From Clostridium sp. (GTDB lineage Bacteria > Bacillota > Clostridia > Clostridiales > Clostridiaceae): a DNA stretch of 64,000 nt. The notes beneath the pieces are model-generated. The model was given only the letters and a program-made list of their open reading frames with translations, ran no database searches and was not told the origin of the DNA. The stretch spans positions 1 to 64,000 of the forward strand of contig NZ_JAENWM010000002.1 in NCBI RefSeq assembly GCF_016650035.1, read 5' to 3'. Positions 33,687 through 43,433 of this stretch are shown piece by piece (within the stretch, counting starts at the first letter, position 1; each line of letters opens with the position of its first letter). The position numbers and the translations under genes were made by a program.

Positions 33687-35086
33687 ATGAATAATATACA
33701 GGAAATTTTAGAAAAACAAAGGGGATATTTTAATACTGGAGAAACAAGAAATGTAAATTTTCGAATAGAAAAATTAAAAATATTAAAACAATCTATAGTG
33801 AATAATGAGGATCAAATACTAGAGGCACTTTGGGTTGATTTACACAAATCAGAATTTGAAGCTTATGCTACTGAAATAGGAATAATTTTAGAGGAGATAA
33901 ATTTTGTTATAAAGCATTTGAAGTCATGGGCAAAGACTAAAAAAGTGAAGACTCCACTAACGAATTTTTTATCCTCTAGTTATATATATTCACAGCCTTA
34001 TGGTGTCAGTTTAATTATGTCACCTTGGAATTATCCATTCCAATTATTAATAGCTCCACTAATTGGATCTATAGCAGCAGGTAACTGTGCTATGTTAAAA
34101 CCATCTGAAAATTCGCCAAAGACTACTGAAGTAATTATAAAAATTATTGAGGACTGCTTCAAAGAAGAATTTGTTTCTGTGGTTGAACCATATGGTGGTA
34201 AGGAGACTGCAGAGGCACTTTTGCAAGAAGAGTTTGATTATATATTTTTTACAGGTAGTGTACCAGTTGGTAAAATAGTAATGGAGGCAGCATCAAAACA
34301 TCTTACCCCTGTAACCTTAGAATTGGGTGGGAAAAGTCCTTGTATAGTGGACAAAGATGCTGATGTAAAGCTAGCAGCTAAGAGAATAGCCTGGGGGAAG
34401 TTTTTAAATGCAGGGCAAACTTGTGTCGCACCGGACTATATATTGGTACATGAAAGTGTTAAAACAGAGCTTTTAGATGAAATAACAACATATATCACGG
34501 AATTTTTTGGAGAAGACCCAGCGAATAGCAATGATTTTCCAAGGATAATAAACGAAAGGCAATTTAATAGGCTTGTAGGATTATTAGGTGAGGGTAACAT
34601 TGTTACAGGTGGAGAATATAACAAAACAGAAAAATATATTGCACCTACCATTATAGATAGAATAACCTGGAATGACCCGATTATGTTAGATGAGATATTT
34701 GGACCTATTTTGCCGGTTGTGGAATTTGAAAATTTAGAAGAGGTTATAAAAGTGGTTAATTCAAAACCTAAACCTCTAGCACTATATTTTTTCTCTACTA
34801 ATAGAAAAAACCAAGAACGGATTATAGAAAAAACCAAGAACGGATTATAGAAATGATTTCTTATGGTGGAGGATGCATAAATGATACAATTATGCATGTA
34901 GGGTCACCATATTTGCCATTTGGTGGAGTAGGGGCTAGTGGGATGAGCGCTTACCACGGCAAAGGAAGTTATGATGTTTTTTCTCACAAAAAAAGCATGA
35001 CCAAGAAGAGTAATATTATAGATGTAAAAATAAGATATGCACCATATAATGGTAAGATTAAATGGTTGAAAAAACTAATGAAATAG
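33687..35086 (+). pseudogene. Aldehyde dehydrogenase, frameshifted by a 23-bp tandem duplication
   Basis: Two adjacent frames make one class-3-like (YwdH-type) NAD(P)-dependent aldehyde dehydrogenase. The first (33687-34850, 387 residues) has MSPWNYPFQL, FFTGSVPVGK, the general-base Glu in LELGGKSP and the nucleophile Cys in NAGQTCVAPDY. The second (34853-35086) has SYGGGCINDT and PFGGVGASGM. A 23-bp unit is exactly repeated at 34802-34824 and 34825-34847; deleting one copy joins the frames into 458 residues, the normal length. As it stands, the protein would lack its last 70 or so residues, including part of the active-site and oligomer surface. RBS AAAGGGAGAATGGGAG. Confidence 0.9.
34802..34847 (+). 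repeat. Exact 23-bp tandem duplication inside aldehyde dehydrogenase gene
   Basis: Two identical adjacent 23-mers (TAGAAAAAACCAAG.. ending GGATTA). Because 23 is not a multiple of three, the copy shifts the frame and produces a TAG stop at 34848-34850. Confidence 0.97.
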
Positions 35087-35158
35087 AAATAACAAATAAA
35101 CATGATATAATATATTGTAAACAAAATAGTTGTATTTATCTTTTACTGGAGGAATTAT

Positions 35159-35515
35159 ATGATTTATGAAAAAAAAAAATTGAAAATAGATAGCGACTTT
35201 AAAGTGAAGCAAATACAAAAGGACGAGTATAACATTGATTTATTAATTCCATTAGAGTATAGGTGTGTAAATTTATATTTTACTGATTTTCCTAAGTGTA
35301 TTAATTCTAGGGTGCAATTTCCATCAGTTAAAACCATACTAATAAGATTTTGTATTATAGAAGATAATAGCATATGTACCATACACTTTTTAAGTGACAG
35401 CGGAGTTCATTCAACTATAGCAAATTTTGAAATGGATTATAGTGAAACATATATAGAAATAAAAGATAGAGAATTTTATGTGGATATGAAAATGTGCTAC
35501 AAGGAAATAATATAG
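35159..35515 (+). CDS. Hypothetical protein, 118 residues
   Basis: Soluble, alternating charged and beta-like segments (KQIQKDEYNIDLLIPLEYRCVN, SVKTILIRFCIIED, EFYVDMKMCYKEII). The strong CTGGAGGAATTAT ribosome binding site before ATG 35159 and the terminator after the stop indicate a real gene. I do not recognise a family. It lies 72 nt after the frameshifted aldehyde dehydrogenase gene, probably with its own promoter. Confidence 0.72.
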   Translation: MIYEKKKLKIDSDFKVKQIQKDEYNIDLLIPLEYRCVNLYFTDFPKCINSRVQFPSVKTILIRFCIIEDNSICTIHFLSDSGVHSTIANFEMDYSETYIEIKDREFYVDMKMCYKEII

Positions 35516-35530
35516 TAGAAAATAGAAAAG

Positions 35531-35567
35531 TGACCGGAAAAATATAGTATGATAGTTTTTCCGGTCA
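35531..35567. terminator. Terminator between convergent genes
   Basis: Perfect stem TGACCGGAAAAA (35531-35542) with TTTTTCCGGTCA (35556-35567). Internal A and T runs make it usable from either side. Confidence 0.75.
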
Positions 35568-35579
35568 TTAGCTTAAGTC

Positions 35580-36128
35580 TTATAATTCTCTAATCACTCT
35601 ACAGGGATTACCGGCGGCTAAAACATTTTCAGGAACATCTTTGGTTACCACACTTCCAGCTCCAATAGTAGTATTTTTACCTATTTTTACTCCGGCGCAC
35701 ACTATGACGCCACCACCTAGCCATGCATTATCTCCAATTTCCACAGGCTTTCCTAGATCTTTTCCAGCATTTCTTTCCTTCGCATTAAGAGGATGGGTAG
35801 CGGTGTATATATGCACGCTTGGTCCAAACATTACATTTTCACCAATTTTAACCTTGGTTAAATCAAGAATAACGCAATTATGATTTGCATAAAAGTGCTT
35901 TCCAATTTCAATGTTATACCCATAATCACAAAAGAAAGTAGGCTCTATGTAACAAGTATTTTCTGTTTGAAATAAATTTCTGAGTAATGCCTTTCTCTCA
36001 TCATATTTATCAAAAGCCATACTATTAAATTCATGGCATAAATTGCCAGCCCTTTCTCTATCTGCAAATAATTGTGGGTCCTTTCCATCAAAAAGCATGC
36101 CTGCAATCATTTTTTCTTTTTCGGTCAT
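35580..36128 (-). CDS. Maltose O-acetyltransferase-like hexapeptide acetyltransferase
   Basis: 182 residues. N-terminal Maa domain (EKEKMIAGMLFDGKDPQL) and a left-handed beta-helix of hexapeptide repeats with FGPSVHIYTATHP (catalytic His) and NAWLGGGVIVCAGVKIG. Acetyl-CoA-dependent O-acetylation of a sugar or similar acceptor. Starts 59 nt after the PhzF-like gene on the same strand, so it may be last in the ABC exporter operon. RBS AAGGGGGAGA. Confidence 0.92.
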   Translation of the reverse strand: MTEKEKMIAGMLFDGKDPQLFADRERAGNLCHEFNSMAFDKYDERKALLRNLFQTENTCYIEPTFFCDYGYNIEIGKHFYANHNCVILDLTKVKIGENVMFGPSVHIYTATHPLNAKERNAGKDLGKPVEIGDNAWLGGGVIVCAGVKIGKNTTIGAGSVVTKDVPENVLAAGNPCRVIREL

Positions 36129-36187
36129 AGTATCTCCCCCTTATTAATATTTTAAATCCAGTATACCATTAAAGATAAAAAAATTAT

Positions 36188-37102
36188 TTATACCTCTGAA
36201 GTAAGCCCTTCTTTAACAATAATGGCTTTGCCACCAACCTTTACTATTAAGTTATCTTTGCTTCCGATTAGGCTTACAATTATTTTACTAGGTCTATTCA
36301 TATAGTATCCTTGTTCACAGATTATAGTTATATTATTTTTAAATTTAAGCACATCATTTTCAACTAAATATGCACCCAGTGCTCCATTAGAAGTTCCTGT
36401 GGCAGATTCTTCATTTATTCCAACTGCAGGGCCGAAGTTTCTACAAGCGAGAGTAGAGGATTCTTCTTCAGTTTCAAGTGTAAAAGCATGTACTCCAGTA
36501 ATATTTAGATTCTTACTATACTCGGTTAATTTAGCAAAGTTCGGATTTATGGCTTTTAGTGTTGATAAACTTTTAACCGGAAGTATAATGTCCGTAAGTC
36601 CAGTAGATACAGCTTGAGGGACAAGAGTATACCCGTCTATTCCTATATCACTTACTTTTAACCCCATAATTTCAGCAAGTTCACCTACGGGTTTAACATT
36701 AAAAACAAATTTTGGCTTAGATTGGGTCATCATTATGCTTTGTATTTTAGAATCTTTAAAATGAAGCTCAACTGGTAATATTCCAGCCTTTGTTTTTTGG
36801 TTTATAATTTTAATATTATCAGTTCCAGTAATAACACCTTTTGAAGCTAAAGCGAAGAAAGAAGCAATTGTAGCATGACCACACAAATCTACCTCTTGAG
36901 TGGGTGTGAAAAATTTTACCTCATAATCTGACTCATCATTTTGTAGTGGAAAAATAAAGGCGGTTTCCGATAGATTCATTTCTCGGGCAATACTTAACAT
37001 ATCATTATAATTAAGGCCAATAGCATTGGGCACTACTCCAGCTGGATTCCCGCCTAGAGGCATATCTGAAAAAGCATTTACACTGTATATAACTTTTTTC
37101 AT
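36188..37102 (-). CDS. PhzF-family isomerase/epimerase-like protein
   Basis: 304 residues with the duplicated PhzF fold: VNAFSDMPLGGNPAGVV, the catalytic-type Glu in NLSETAFIF, DLCGHATIASFFAL and in the second half EESATGTSNGALGAYL. PhzF homologues isomerise small metabolites; outside phenazine clusters the substrate is unknown, and no phenazine genes are here. I start at ATG 37102 behind AGAAAGGA rather than at 37147. Begins 31 nt after the ABC exporter pair, suggesting one operon. Confidence 0.9.
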   Translation of the reverse strand: MKKVIYSVNAFSDMPLGGNPAGVVPNAIGLNYNDMLSIAREMNLSETAFIFPLQNDESDYEVKFFTPTQEVDLCGHATIASFFALASKGVITGTDNIKIINQKTKAGILPVELHFKDSKIQSIMMTQSKPKFVFNVKPVGELAEIMGLKVSDIGIDGYTLVPQAVSTGLTDIILPVKSLSTLKAINPNFAKLTEYSKNLNITGVHAFTLETEEESSTLACRNFGPAVGINEESATGTSNGALGAYLVENDVLKFKNNITIICEQGYYMNRPSKIIVSLIGSKDNLIVKVGGKAIIVKEGLTSEV

Positions 37103-37133
37103 AAAAAAATATTCCTTTCTGATTTTAATTAAT

Positions 37134-38921
37134 CTAAGCACCTTCATTTAAGAATTTATATTGAGACATATAAAGATTATAATATAATCCTTTTAAAACT
37201 ATAAGCTCCTCATGGGTTCCACTCTCTACAATTCTGCCATCGTCTATAACCATTATTTTGTCACAATATCTTATAGTTGATAGCCTATGTGCAATAACAA
37301 ATGAGGTTCTACCGTAGAGGAGTTTTTTGATTCCCTTTTGTACAAGCTTTTCTGTAGTGGTGTCAATATTAGAAGTAGCTTCATCTAATATTAATATTCT
37401 TGGATTAGCAAGGAGTGCACGAGCGAAGGATATAAGTTGTCTCTCGCCTACAGAAAGCCTAGCACCTCGTTCATTTACTTCTGTTGCATAACCATTCGTA
37501 AGTTTCATGATAAATGAATCGGCACTAACGGCAACAGCTGCAGCTATTACCTCATCATCTGTGGCATCTAGTTTTCCATAACGAATGTTTTCCATAATGG
37601 TAGTAGAGAAGAGGAAAGTATCCTGTAACATTATGCCCATTTGACTTCGAAGGGATCCTATATCAACATGGGATACATTTTTACCGTCAATTAAAATTTC
37701 ACCGCTATTTGCATCGTAAAATCTACTAATCAAGTTTATTACAGTAGTTTTTCCTGCACCTGTAGGACCTACTAAAGCTACCGTTTCTCCAGATTTTATC
37801 GTAAAGTTAATATTGTTTAATACGGGAACATCATCATCATAACTAAACATTACATTTTTAAACTCCACATCACCTTTTATTTTGGGCATTTGTATAGCAT
37901 TGTCAATAGTTAGTATATCTGGTTTTACATCTAGTATTTCAAAAATTCTTTCAGCAGAAGCAAAGTTTGTTATTAAAGAGTTATAAAAATTACTGATGTT
38001 CATAATAGGTTTCCAGAACATTGAAATATAAGCGCTAAAGGCTACCAGTTCACCAATGGTTAATTGGTTTGATTTAATAAGCGGAACGCTATACCAATAT
38101 ACAAGTAAGCTCCCAAGACCCCAAGAGAGTTCAACCATTGGCCAAAACAAATCGTTTAATCTTACTGCACTCATAAAGGAATCCATCATATCTTTAACAT
38201 AGGTTCCAAAGGTTTTAGAAGTTTTGTCCTCTGAGACGAAAGATTGGATTATTCTTATACCCGAGAAATCTTCATGGGTGTAGGCATTAAGATTTGAACG
38301 TTTAGCTCTATATAGCTGCCAACGCTTTCTAGAAAAAATTTCTATAGCAGCAAACCCTATAATTAATATTGGCAAAAATGATATTGAAATAAGAGCTAAT
38401 TTAAAATTCATAGAAAACATAATGATTGTAACAAATACAAGGGTTAAAATTTCTGGGATTAGGTTAGTTACGCTACTGGAGAAAAGATCTTGAAGGGAGT
38501 TTACATCCCCAATAACCCTTGCAAGTATTTTCCCCACAGGTCTATTATCAAAAAAAGTGAGGGATAGTTTCTGAATATGAGTATACAATTCTTGTCTTAT
38601 ATCCAGTAGCGCAGAGTTAGTAACAGAGGCCATCATATTAAATCTAATTTTAGACGCAATAAGTGCTATTATATTAAAAAACAGCATGAATCCAGCAATT
38701 TGAAACAATCCCTTTATATTTGAATTCACTATATATTTATCTATTGCTAGCTTTAAAATATAGGGGTTTAATAGGGAGCATATCATTACTAAAATCATAA
38801 GAAGTATAACTAAAACTACTTTGAATTTATAAGGCTTTAAATAACTAAATATCCTTGTAATTAACTCTCCCTTTGAAGTTTCGTTAATCTGTTCATCTTG
38901 TTTGGATGAATTTTTAATCAT
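37134..38921 (-). CDS. Heterodimeric ABC exporter subunit with catalytic Walker B Glu (BmrD-like)
   Basis: 595 residues: six TM helices (about 35-330) and a nucleotide-binding domain with Walker A GPTGAGKTT, signature LSVGERQ (Gly to Val at the third position) and Walker B LILDEATSNID. It starts one nucleotide inside the stop codon of the partner gene. The intact Glu plus the altered signature are complementary to the partner, the usual pattern for heterodimeric multidrug exporters such as BmrCD or TM287/288. Confidence 0.93.
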   Translation of the reverse strand: MIKNSSKQDEQINETSKGELITRIFSYLKPYKFKVVLVILLMILVMICSLLNPYILKLAIDKYIVNSNIKGLFQIAGFMLFFNIIALIASKIRFNMMASVTNSALLDIRQELYTHIQKLSLTFFDNRPVGKILARVIGDVNSLQDLFSSSVTNLIPEILTLVFVTIIMFSMNFKLALISISFLPILIIGFAAIEIFSRKRWQLYRAKRSNLNAYTHEDFSGIRIIQSFVSEDKTSKTFGTYVKDMMDSFMSAVRLNDLFWPMVELSWGLGSLLVYWYSVPLIKSNQLTIGELVAFSAYISMFWKPIMNISNFYNSLITNFASAERIFEILDVKPDILTIDNAIQMPKIKGDVEFKNVMFSYDDDVPVLNNINFTIKSGETVALVGPTGAGKTTVINLISRFYDANSGEILIDGKNVSHVDIGSLRSQMGIMLQDTFLFSTTIMENIRYGKLDATDDEVIAAAVAVSADSFIMKLTNGYATEVNERGARLSVGERQLISFARALLANPRILILDEATSNIDTTTEKLVQKGIKKLLYGRTSFVIAHRLSTIRYCDKIMVIDDGRIVESGTHEELIVLKGLYYNLYMSQYKFLNEGA

Positions 38922-40657
38922 TATATCACCACCCCTTCAAGGTCCATAAAGTCTGTAAATTGTTGTGTGTAAACATCGTAGTAGTACCCTTTCTTTTCAA
39001 TGAGTGTTTTATGATTTCCCATTTCCACGATATGACCATCTTCAAGAAACAGTATTATGTCAGCATTTTTAACTGCAGATATTCTATGTGCAATTATAAA
39101 AGTAGTTGCACTATTATTTCTATTGTGAAGATTTTTCAAAAGATTGTATTCAGTTTCCATATCTAGGGCTGAGGTGGCATCATCAAGGATTAGAATGCTT
39201 GAATCATTAACAAGCGCCCTTGCAATAGAAAGTCTTTGTCTTTCACCACCGGAGAGACCCAGGCCTCTTTCGCCAATAACTGTGTCATACCCCTCTGCAA
39301 GGTTTTCAAGAAATTCATCTGCGCAAGCATCCTTGCAGGCATTTTTAATTTCTTCAGTGGATGCATCGTGTTTCCCAAAACGTATATTTTCAGAAATGCT
39401 TTCTGAAAACAGGAAAGTGTCTTGAGCAACAATGGACATTCTACGCCTCAAATCACCTATGCATATATCACGCACGTCATTACCATCTACAGTAATGCAC
39501 CCCTTTGAGATGTCATAATATCTGCCTATAAGATTTATAAGAGAGCTTTTACCAGACCCTGTTGTACCCATTATCGCAACTGTGCTTCCAGCAGGTATAT
39601 CTAAATTTATATTTTTCAGTATATAATTATCATTGTACTTAAAAGACACATCGTAAAACTTTATGTGGCCCTTAACTTCACTCATAGATATGGCATCATC
39701 TTTATCTTTAATTTCTGGCACAACATCCATGATATTAAATATCTTTTTAGCAGAAGTATTAGCTTGAGTTATCATATTTGTAAGCCAGCCTATCATCCTC
39801 ATAGGCCAAATTAACATCCATACATACTGGCTAAAGGCTACGAGCTCACCTATAGACAAGGCTTTATCAATTACTAAAAGGCCACCGACGCATACTACGG
39901 CTAGAACAGATATATTGCACAAAAATTCTATCATAGGAAAGCGTCTACTCCATATTTTAGCTTGGTTCATATTAAGATGATAATTTGTTTTATTGTGATT
40001 TAAAAATTTTGTTGTTTCATGTTTTTCGCGAGCAAAAGCTTTTACAAGCCTTGCACCAGCAATATTTTCTTGAGCTGTGGTGTTTAAAACTGCATTATGG
40101 TCACTTATTTTATCAAACGCTTCCCCCACCTCTTTTTCAAGTTTCATTGCTATAAAACCAATAAAGGTCATGGTTAGGAGTGTTACTATTGCCAGTTTCC
40201 AATTTATGAGAAATATAAGGATAGAGGCAACTAAAAAATAAATTAGCTGTTCTATAGCAAGGCTTATACCAAAAGCGATGGACATCCATACATTATCTAC
40301 GTCAGAACTCATCCTTGACATAAGCTCACCAGTGTTCATGTTATCAAAATATTTAAAAGGTAATCTTTGAATATGGTTAAAGAGATCAGTTTTTAAATCT
40401 ATGCTTACTCTAGAAGATACATAATCTAAAATGTAGTCCTTAATATATCCAAGAATTGACCTAGCAAGAGTAATTCCAGCTAAAGACATTAACACAAAAG
40501 TAAGAAGATCATATTGTTTATTTTGTAGAACCTTATCAATCATAATTTTTACTAAATAGGGATTAAACATATCAAGTGCTATGCTAATTAACATTGCAAT
40601 AGCAGGTATAACAATAAATAGTTTATACTTTGTAACATATTTTAAAATCCGTTTCAT
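38921..40657 (-). CDS. Heterodimeric ABC exporter subunit with degenerate Walker B (BmrC-like)
   Basis: 578 residues: six TM helices and a nucleotide-binding domain with Walker A GTTGSGKSS, canonical signature LSGGERQRLS and Walker B LILDDATSALD, where Asp replaces the catalytic Glu. It therefore supplies the signature for the active site and the degenerate Walker B for the inactive one. Upstream gene of the pair, RBS TAAAGGAGGC. Likely exports drugs or a lipid-like substrate; no regulator or peptide substrate gene is nearby. Confidence 0.93.
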   Translation of the reverse strand: MKRILKYVTKYKLFIVIPAIAMLISIALDMFNPYLVKIMIDKVLQNKQYDLLTFVLMSLAGITLARSILGYIKDYILDYVSSRVSIDLKTDLFNHIQRLPFKYFDNMNTGELMSRMSSDVDNVWMSIAFGISLAIEQLIYFLVASILIFLINWKLAIVTLLTMTFIGFIAMKLEKEVGEAFDKISDHNAVLNTTAQENIAGARLVKAFAREKHETTKFLNHNKTNYHLNMNQAKIWSRRFPMIEFLCNISVLAVVCVGGLLVIDKALSIGELVAFSQYVWMLIWPMRMIGWLTNMITQANTSAKKIFNIMDVVPEIKDKDDAISMSEVKGHIKFYDVSFKYNDNYILKNINLDIPAGSTVAIMGTTGSGKSSLINLIGRYYDISKGCITVDGNDVRDICIGDLRRRMSIVAQDTFLFSESISENIRFGKHDASTEEIKNACKDACADEFLENLAEGYDTVIGERGLGLSGGERQRLSIARALVNDSSILILDDATSALDMETEYNLLKNLHNRNNSATTFIIAHRISAVKNADIILFLEDGHIVEMGNHKTLIEKKGYYYDVYTQQFTDFMDLEGVVI

Positions 40658-40711
40658 TAAATCGGAGCCTCCTTTAAGGTAGAAATATATTCAGAAATAA
40701 AATGCCTTACA

Positions 40712-40741
40712 GAAAAAAGCCATGGAAGTTTCCATGGCTTT
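40712..40741 (-). terminator. Terminator after murC (minus strand)
   Basis: AAAGCCATGGAA (40716-40727) with TTCCATGGCTTT (40730-40741), 2-nt loop, followed on the minus strand by a T run. Confidence 0.88.
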
Positions 40742-40812
40742 AAAAATCACTTTTTCATAATACTTTATTTGTTAATGTATGTCAATAAACAATTAAAAAA
40801 ATATTCAATGGA

Positions 40813-42189
40813 TTATTTTAAATACATTTCTCCTATTTTATTTACATCTCCTGCACCCATTGTAATAAGCATATCCCCTGGTTTTAAATTAGCGTTAAGG
40901 TGGTATACAATTGCTTCAAAACTATGCAAGTTTATACAATCTACATTTTTCTCTCGGATTCTGTCTCCAAGCATAGTTGAGCTTATTACCCCGGTGTCTT
41001 TTTCCCTGGCAGCATAAATATCAGCAAGTATTAAACTGTCCATATTATAAAAAGAATCTGAAAAATCTTCAAATAAACTTATGGTTCTTGAATAAGTATG
41101 GGGCTGAAAAACACAATAAATCTTATTGTGAGGGTAATTTCTTGCAGCACTTAGGGCTGCTTTAATTGCTGTAGGATGATGAGCATAATCGTCAATAACA
41201 GTTACACCATCTTTAGTACCTTTAAGTTCGAATCTTCTATGTGTACCATTAAAACCTGAAAGGCCATCCACAATTGAGTTTTCAGAAAAACCAAGTATTA
41301 GAGCCGTGCCTATACTTGCAAGGGAATTTAAAACATTATACTGCCCCGGCACATTAAGATTTATTTGAAATAGCAATTTGTCGTCTTTATATACATCGAA
41401 GGTAGCACAACCCAGGTTATTATAGGTAATATTTTTTGCCTTAAGTGTTCCTTCATTTATACCATAAGTAAGTATGTTACAGCTATAATTATTATTTAGA
41501 ACAGTTTTAACATTTTCATCGTCTATATTTGCAACTAAATAGCCATCCACAGGTATAATATTGATGAATTTTTTAAAAGCATCTTTAATGTGATCGATGT
41601 CTCTGTAGTAATCTAGGTGATCTGCATCTATATTTAGTATTGTGCCTATATAAGGGAAGAATTTTAAAAATGATTCCTTATATTCACAGGCTTCTGTAAT
41701 AAAATAGTCGCCATTACCAGCTAAAACGTTGCCAGCGATGGCATCGAGTTCGCCACCTACTAGTATGGTAGGGTCTACATCCTCTTTTAAAATTATGTGA
41801 GCTATCATGGAAGTTGTTGTAGTTTTACCGTGGGTACCTGATACGGCTACATTATACTTATGACCTTTCATAATGTGACCTAAAAATTCGGCTCTATCCA
41901 TTAAAGGTAGGTTTAATTCCATAGCTTTAATATATTCAGGGTTTTCAGGAGAAATAGCGGCAGTGTAAACAACTAAATCTGCATCTATTATGTTATCACT
42001 ATTGTGGCCTATATAAATCTCGGCACCTTTTTGTTTAAGTTTGTTTGTTATATGGGATAACTTCATATCAGATCCAGAAACCTTATAGTCGTTTTTCATA
42101 AGAATTTCTGCAAGGCCGCTCATACTTATACCACCAATTCCTATGAAATGAACTTTTTTGTTTTTATCTCTTATAAAATCAAAAGACAT
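40813..42189 (-). CDS. murC: UDP-N-acetylmuramate--L-alanine ligase
   Basis: 458 residues. Dinucleotide-like N-terminal domain ([17 protein letters not shown]), ATP-binding P-loop [12 protein letters not shown], the central domain motif [12 protein letters not shown] and [12 protein letters not shown], and the C-terminal [14 protein letters not shown]. Adds L-Ala to UDP-MurNAc, the first peptide step of peptidoglycan synthesis. ATG follows AAAGGAGTTGATAT. Divergent from purR. Confidence 0.97.
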   Translation of the reverse strand: MSFDFIRDKNKKVHFIGIGGISMSGLAEILMKNDYKVSGSDMKLSHITNKLKQKGAEIYIGHNSDNIIDADLVVYTAAISPENPEYIKAMELNLPLMDRAEFLGHIMKGHKYNVAVSGTHGKTTTTSMIAHIILKEDVDPTILVGGELDAIAGNVLAGNGDYFITEACEYKESFLKFFPYIGTILNIDADHLDYYRDIDHIKDAFKKFINIIPVDGYLVANIDDENVKTVLNNNYSCNILTYGINEGTLKAKNITYNNLGCATFDVYKDDKLLFQINLNVPGQYNVLNSLASIGTALILGFSENSIVDGLSGFNGTHRRFELKGTKDGVTVIDDYAHHPTAIKAALSAARNYPHNKIYCVFQPHTYSRTISLFEDFSDSFYNMDSLILADIYAAREKDTGVISSTMLGDRIREKNVDCINLHSFEAIVYHLNANLKPGDMLITMGAGDVNKIGEMYLK

Positions 42190-42431
42190 TATATCAACTC
42201 CTTTAAATAATTACACTTGTTTAGTATATGCGAATAGCATTAATATTGATTGTAACAAATTATTATATATAGTGCAGCTTTATAAAATAATTGTGTTATC
42301 TTTGGCACGACATTTTTTAAGGTACGGGTCACTTCTTAATTATATACAAAATAACATAAAAACAATACAAATAAGCAATAATATTTTTATGTTTTGAATT
42401 TAATTAGATAACCGTTGTAAAAGATGCAAAA

Positions 42432-42461
42432 TTGAACTACAATAAAATTACGAATGATAAT
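42432..42461 (+). promoter_or_regulatory. Promoter of purR
   Basis: TTGAAC (42432-42437), 18-bp spacer, GATAAT (42456-42461). The -10 lies in the left arm of the inverted repeat at 42448-42487. Confidence 0.6.
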
Positions 42462-42487
42462 GTACTTTTATATATTATAATTCGTAA
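42448..42487. promoter_or_regulatory. Inverted repeat, candidate PurR operator
   Basis: TTACGAATGATAAT (42448-42461) and ATTATAATTCGTAA (42474-42487) are inverse copies with one mismatch, 12 nt apart. B. subtilis PurR binds paired divergent boxes with a CGAA core; each arm here contains CGAAT. The location over the promoter suggests autoregulation. Confidence 0.55.
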
Positions 42488-42515
42488 ATAAAAATAAAAA
42501 AACATAGGTGATATT

Positions 42516-43337
42516 ATGGAAAAATATAGTAGAAATCAAAGAGTTACAGGTATTACTAAAATATTAACAGAAAACCCTAATAAGACAATAAATTTAAAAA
42601 AATTTACAGAATTATTTAATGCAGCTAAATCAACAATTAGCGAAGATATTGTTATTGTTCGCGAAACTTTAAATGAATTATCTATGGGAAGGATTGAAAC
42701 AGTTTCAGGAGCAGCTGGGGGTGTGAAATATATCTGTGGAATATCAAACATTGAGAGCGGTATATTTGCAGATGAGTTATGTGGAATTTTAGCACAGAAT
42801 GACAGAATAATACCAGGAAATTTCATATATATGACTGATATTATGTATAATCCGGAAATAGTGCATAAAGCAGGAATAATTCTTGCAGCTGCTTTTAGTG
42901 AATTAAATATAGACTATGTAGTAACGGTAGAGACTAAAGGAATACCGCTTGCTTATGAAGTAGCAAAAATGATGGGGGTCCAATTAGTTATAGTAAGGCG
43001 TGATACTAAGGTTACCGAGGGAAGTACAGTTAGTATAAATTATATATCTGGTTCAAGTGATAGAATCCAGACTATGTCTCTTTCAAAAAAATCCATCAAA
43101 GTAGGAAGTAAATGCATTTTTATAGATGATTTTATGAAAGCAGGAGGTACTGCAAGAGGCATAATTAATTTGCTTAAAGAATTTGAAAGTGAAGTTTTAG
43201 GTGTTGGTGTTCTTATTGATAATATAGAAAATCAGCATAAGCTAATAGATGATTATATATCAATTATTCAGTTTAAAGGGATAAGTAAAGATGGTAAACC
43301 CCTGTTAATTTCATCAAAAATCACTGAAAAGGCATAA
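42516..43337 (+). CDS. purR: Pur operon repressor
   Basis: 273 residues. N-terminal winged helix (about 1-72; RNQRVTGITKILTENPNKTINLKKF, AAKSTISEDI) and a type I phosphoribosyltransferase-like domain with the PRPP-binding motif CIFIDDFMKAGGTARG. In B. subtilis PurR represses purine genes and is released by PRPP. Here prs, which makes PRPP, is 2 kb downstream. Start ATG 42516 with AGGTGATATT. Confidence 0.96.
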   Translation: MEKYSRNQRVTGITKILTENPNKTINLKKFTELFNAAKSTISEDIVIVRETLNELSMGRIETVSGAAGGVKYICGISNIESGIFADELCGILAQNDRIIPGNFIYMTDIMYNPEIVHKAGIILAAAFSELNIDYVVTVETKGIPLAYEVAKMMGVQLVIVRRDTKVTEGSTVSINYISGSSDRIQTMSLSKKSIKVGSKCIFIDDFMKAGGTARGIINLLKEFESEVLGVGVLIDNIENQHKLIDDYISIIQFKGISKDGKPLLISSKITEKA

Positions 43338-43372
43338 TATTCAAAAAATTAAATATTTTTTTATAATTTAAG

Positions 43373-43399
43373 AAGGAAAAACCCAAGTTATAGAGAAAT
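43373..43399 (+). promoter_or_regulatory. Candidate SigH promoter of spoVG
   Basis: AAGGAAAA (43373-43380) then, 14 nt later, GAAAT (43395-43399), close to the SigH pattern AGGAWWW-N14-GAAT. spoVG of B. subtilis is the classic SigH gene. A TATAAT at 43402-43407 lacks a matching -35. Confidence 0.5.
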
Positions 43400-43433
43400 A
43401 GTATAATATTAACGCAACTTGGAGGTGGAGTGT

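Larger units (their letters stand above)
42190..42515. other. Intergenic region between murC and purR
   Basis: 326 bp, AT-rich. The right part holds the purR promoter and inverted repeat (42432-42487). In the remaining part (42210-42420) I see no gene, RNA or strong hairpin. Confidence 0.5.

Noticed and set aside
42190-42430. Riboswitch or T-box upstream of murC/purR
   Set aside because: No conserved core such as the T-box TGGNACCGCG or purine-aptamer loops is visible.
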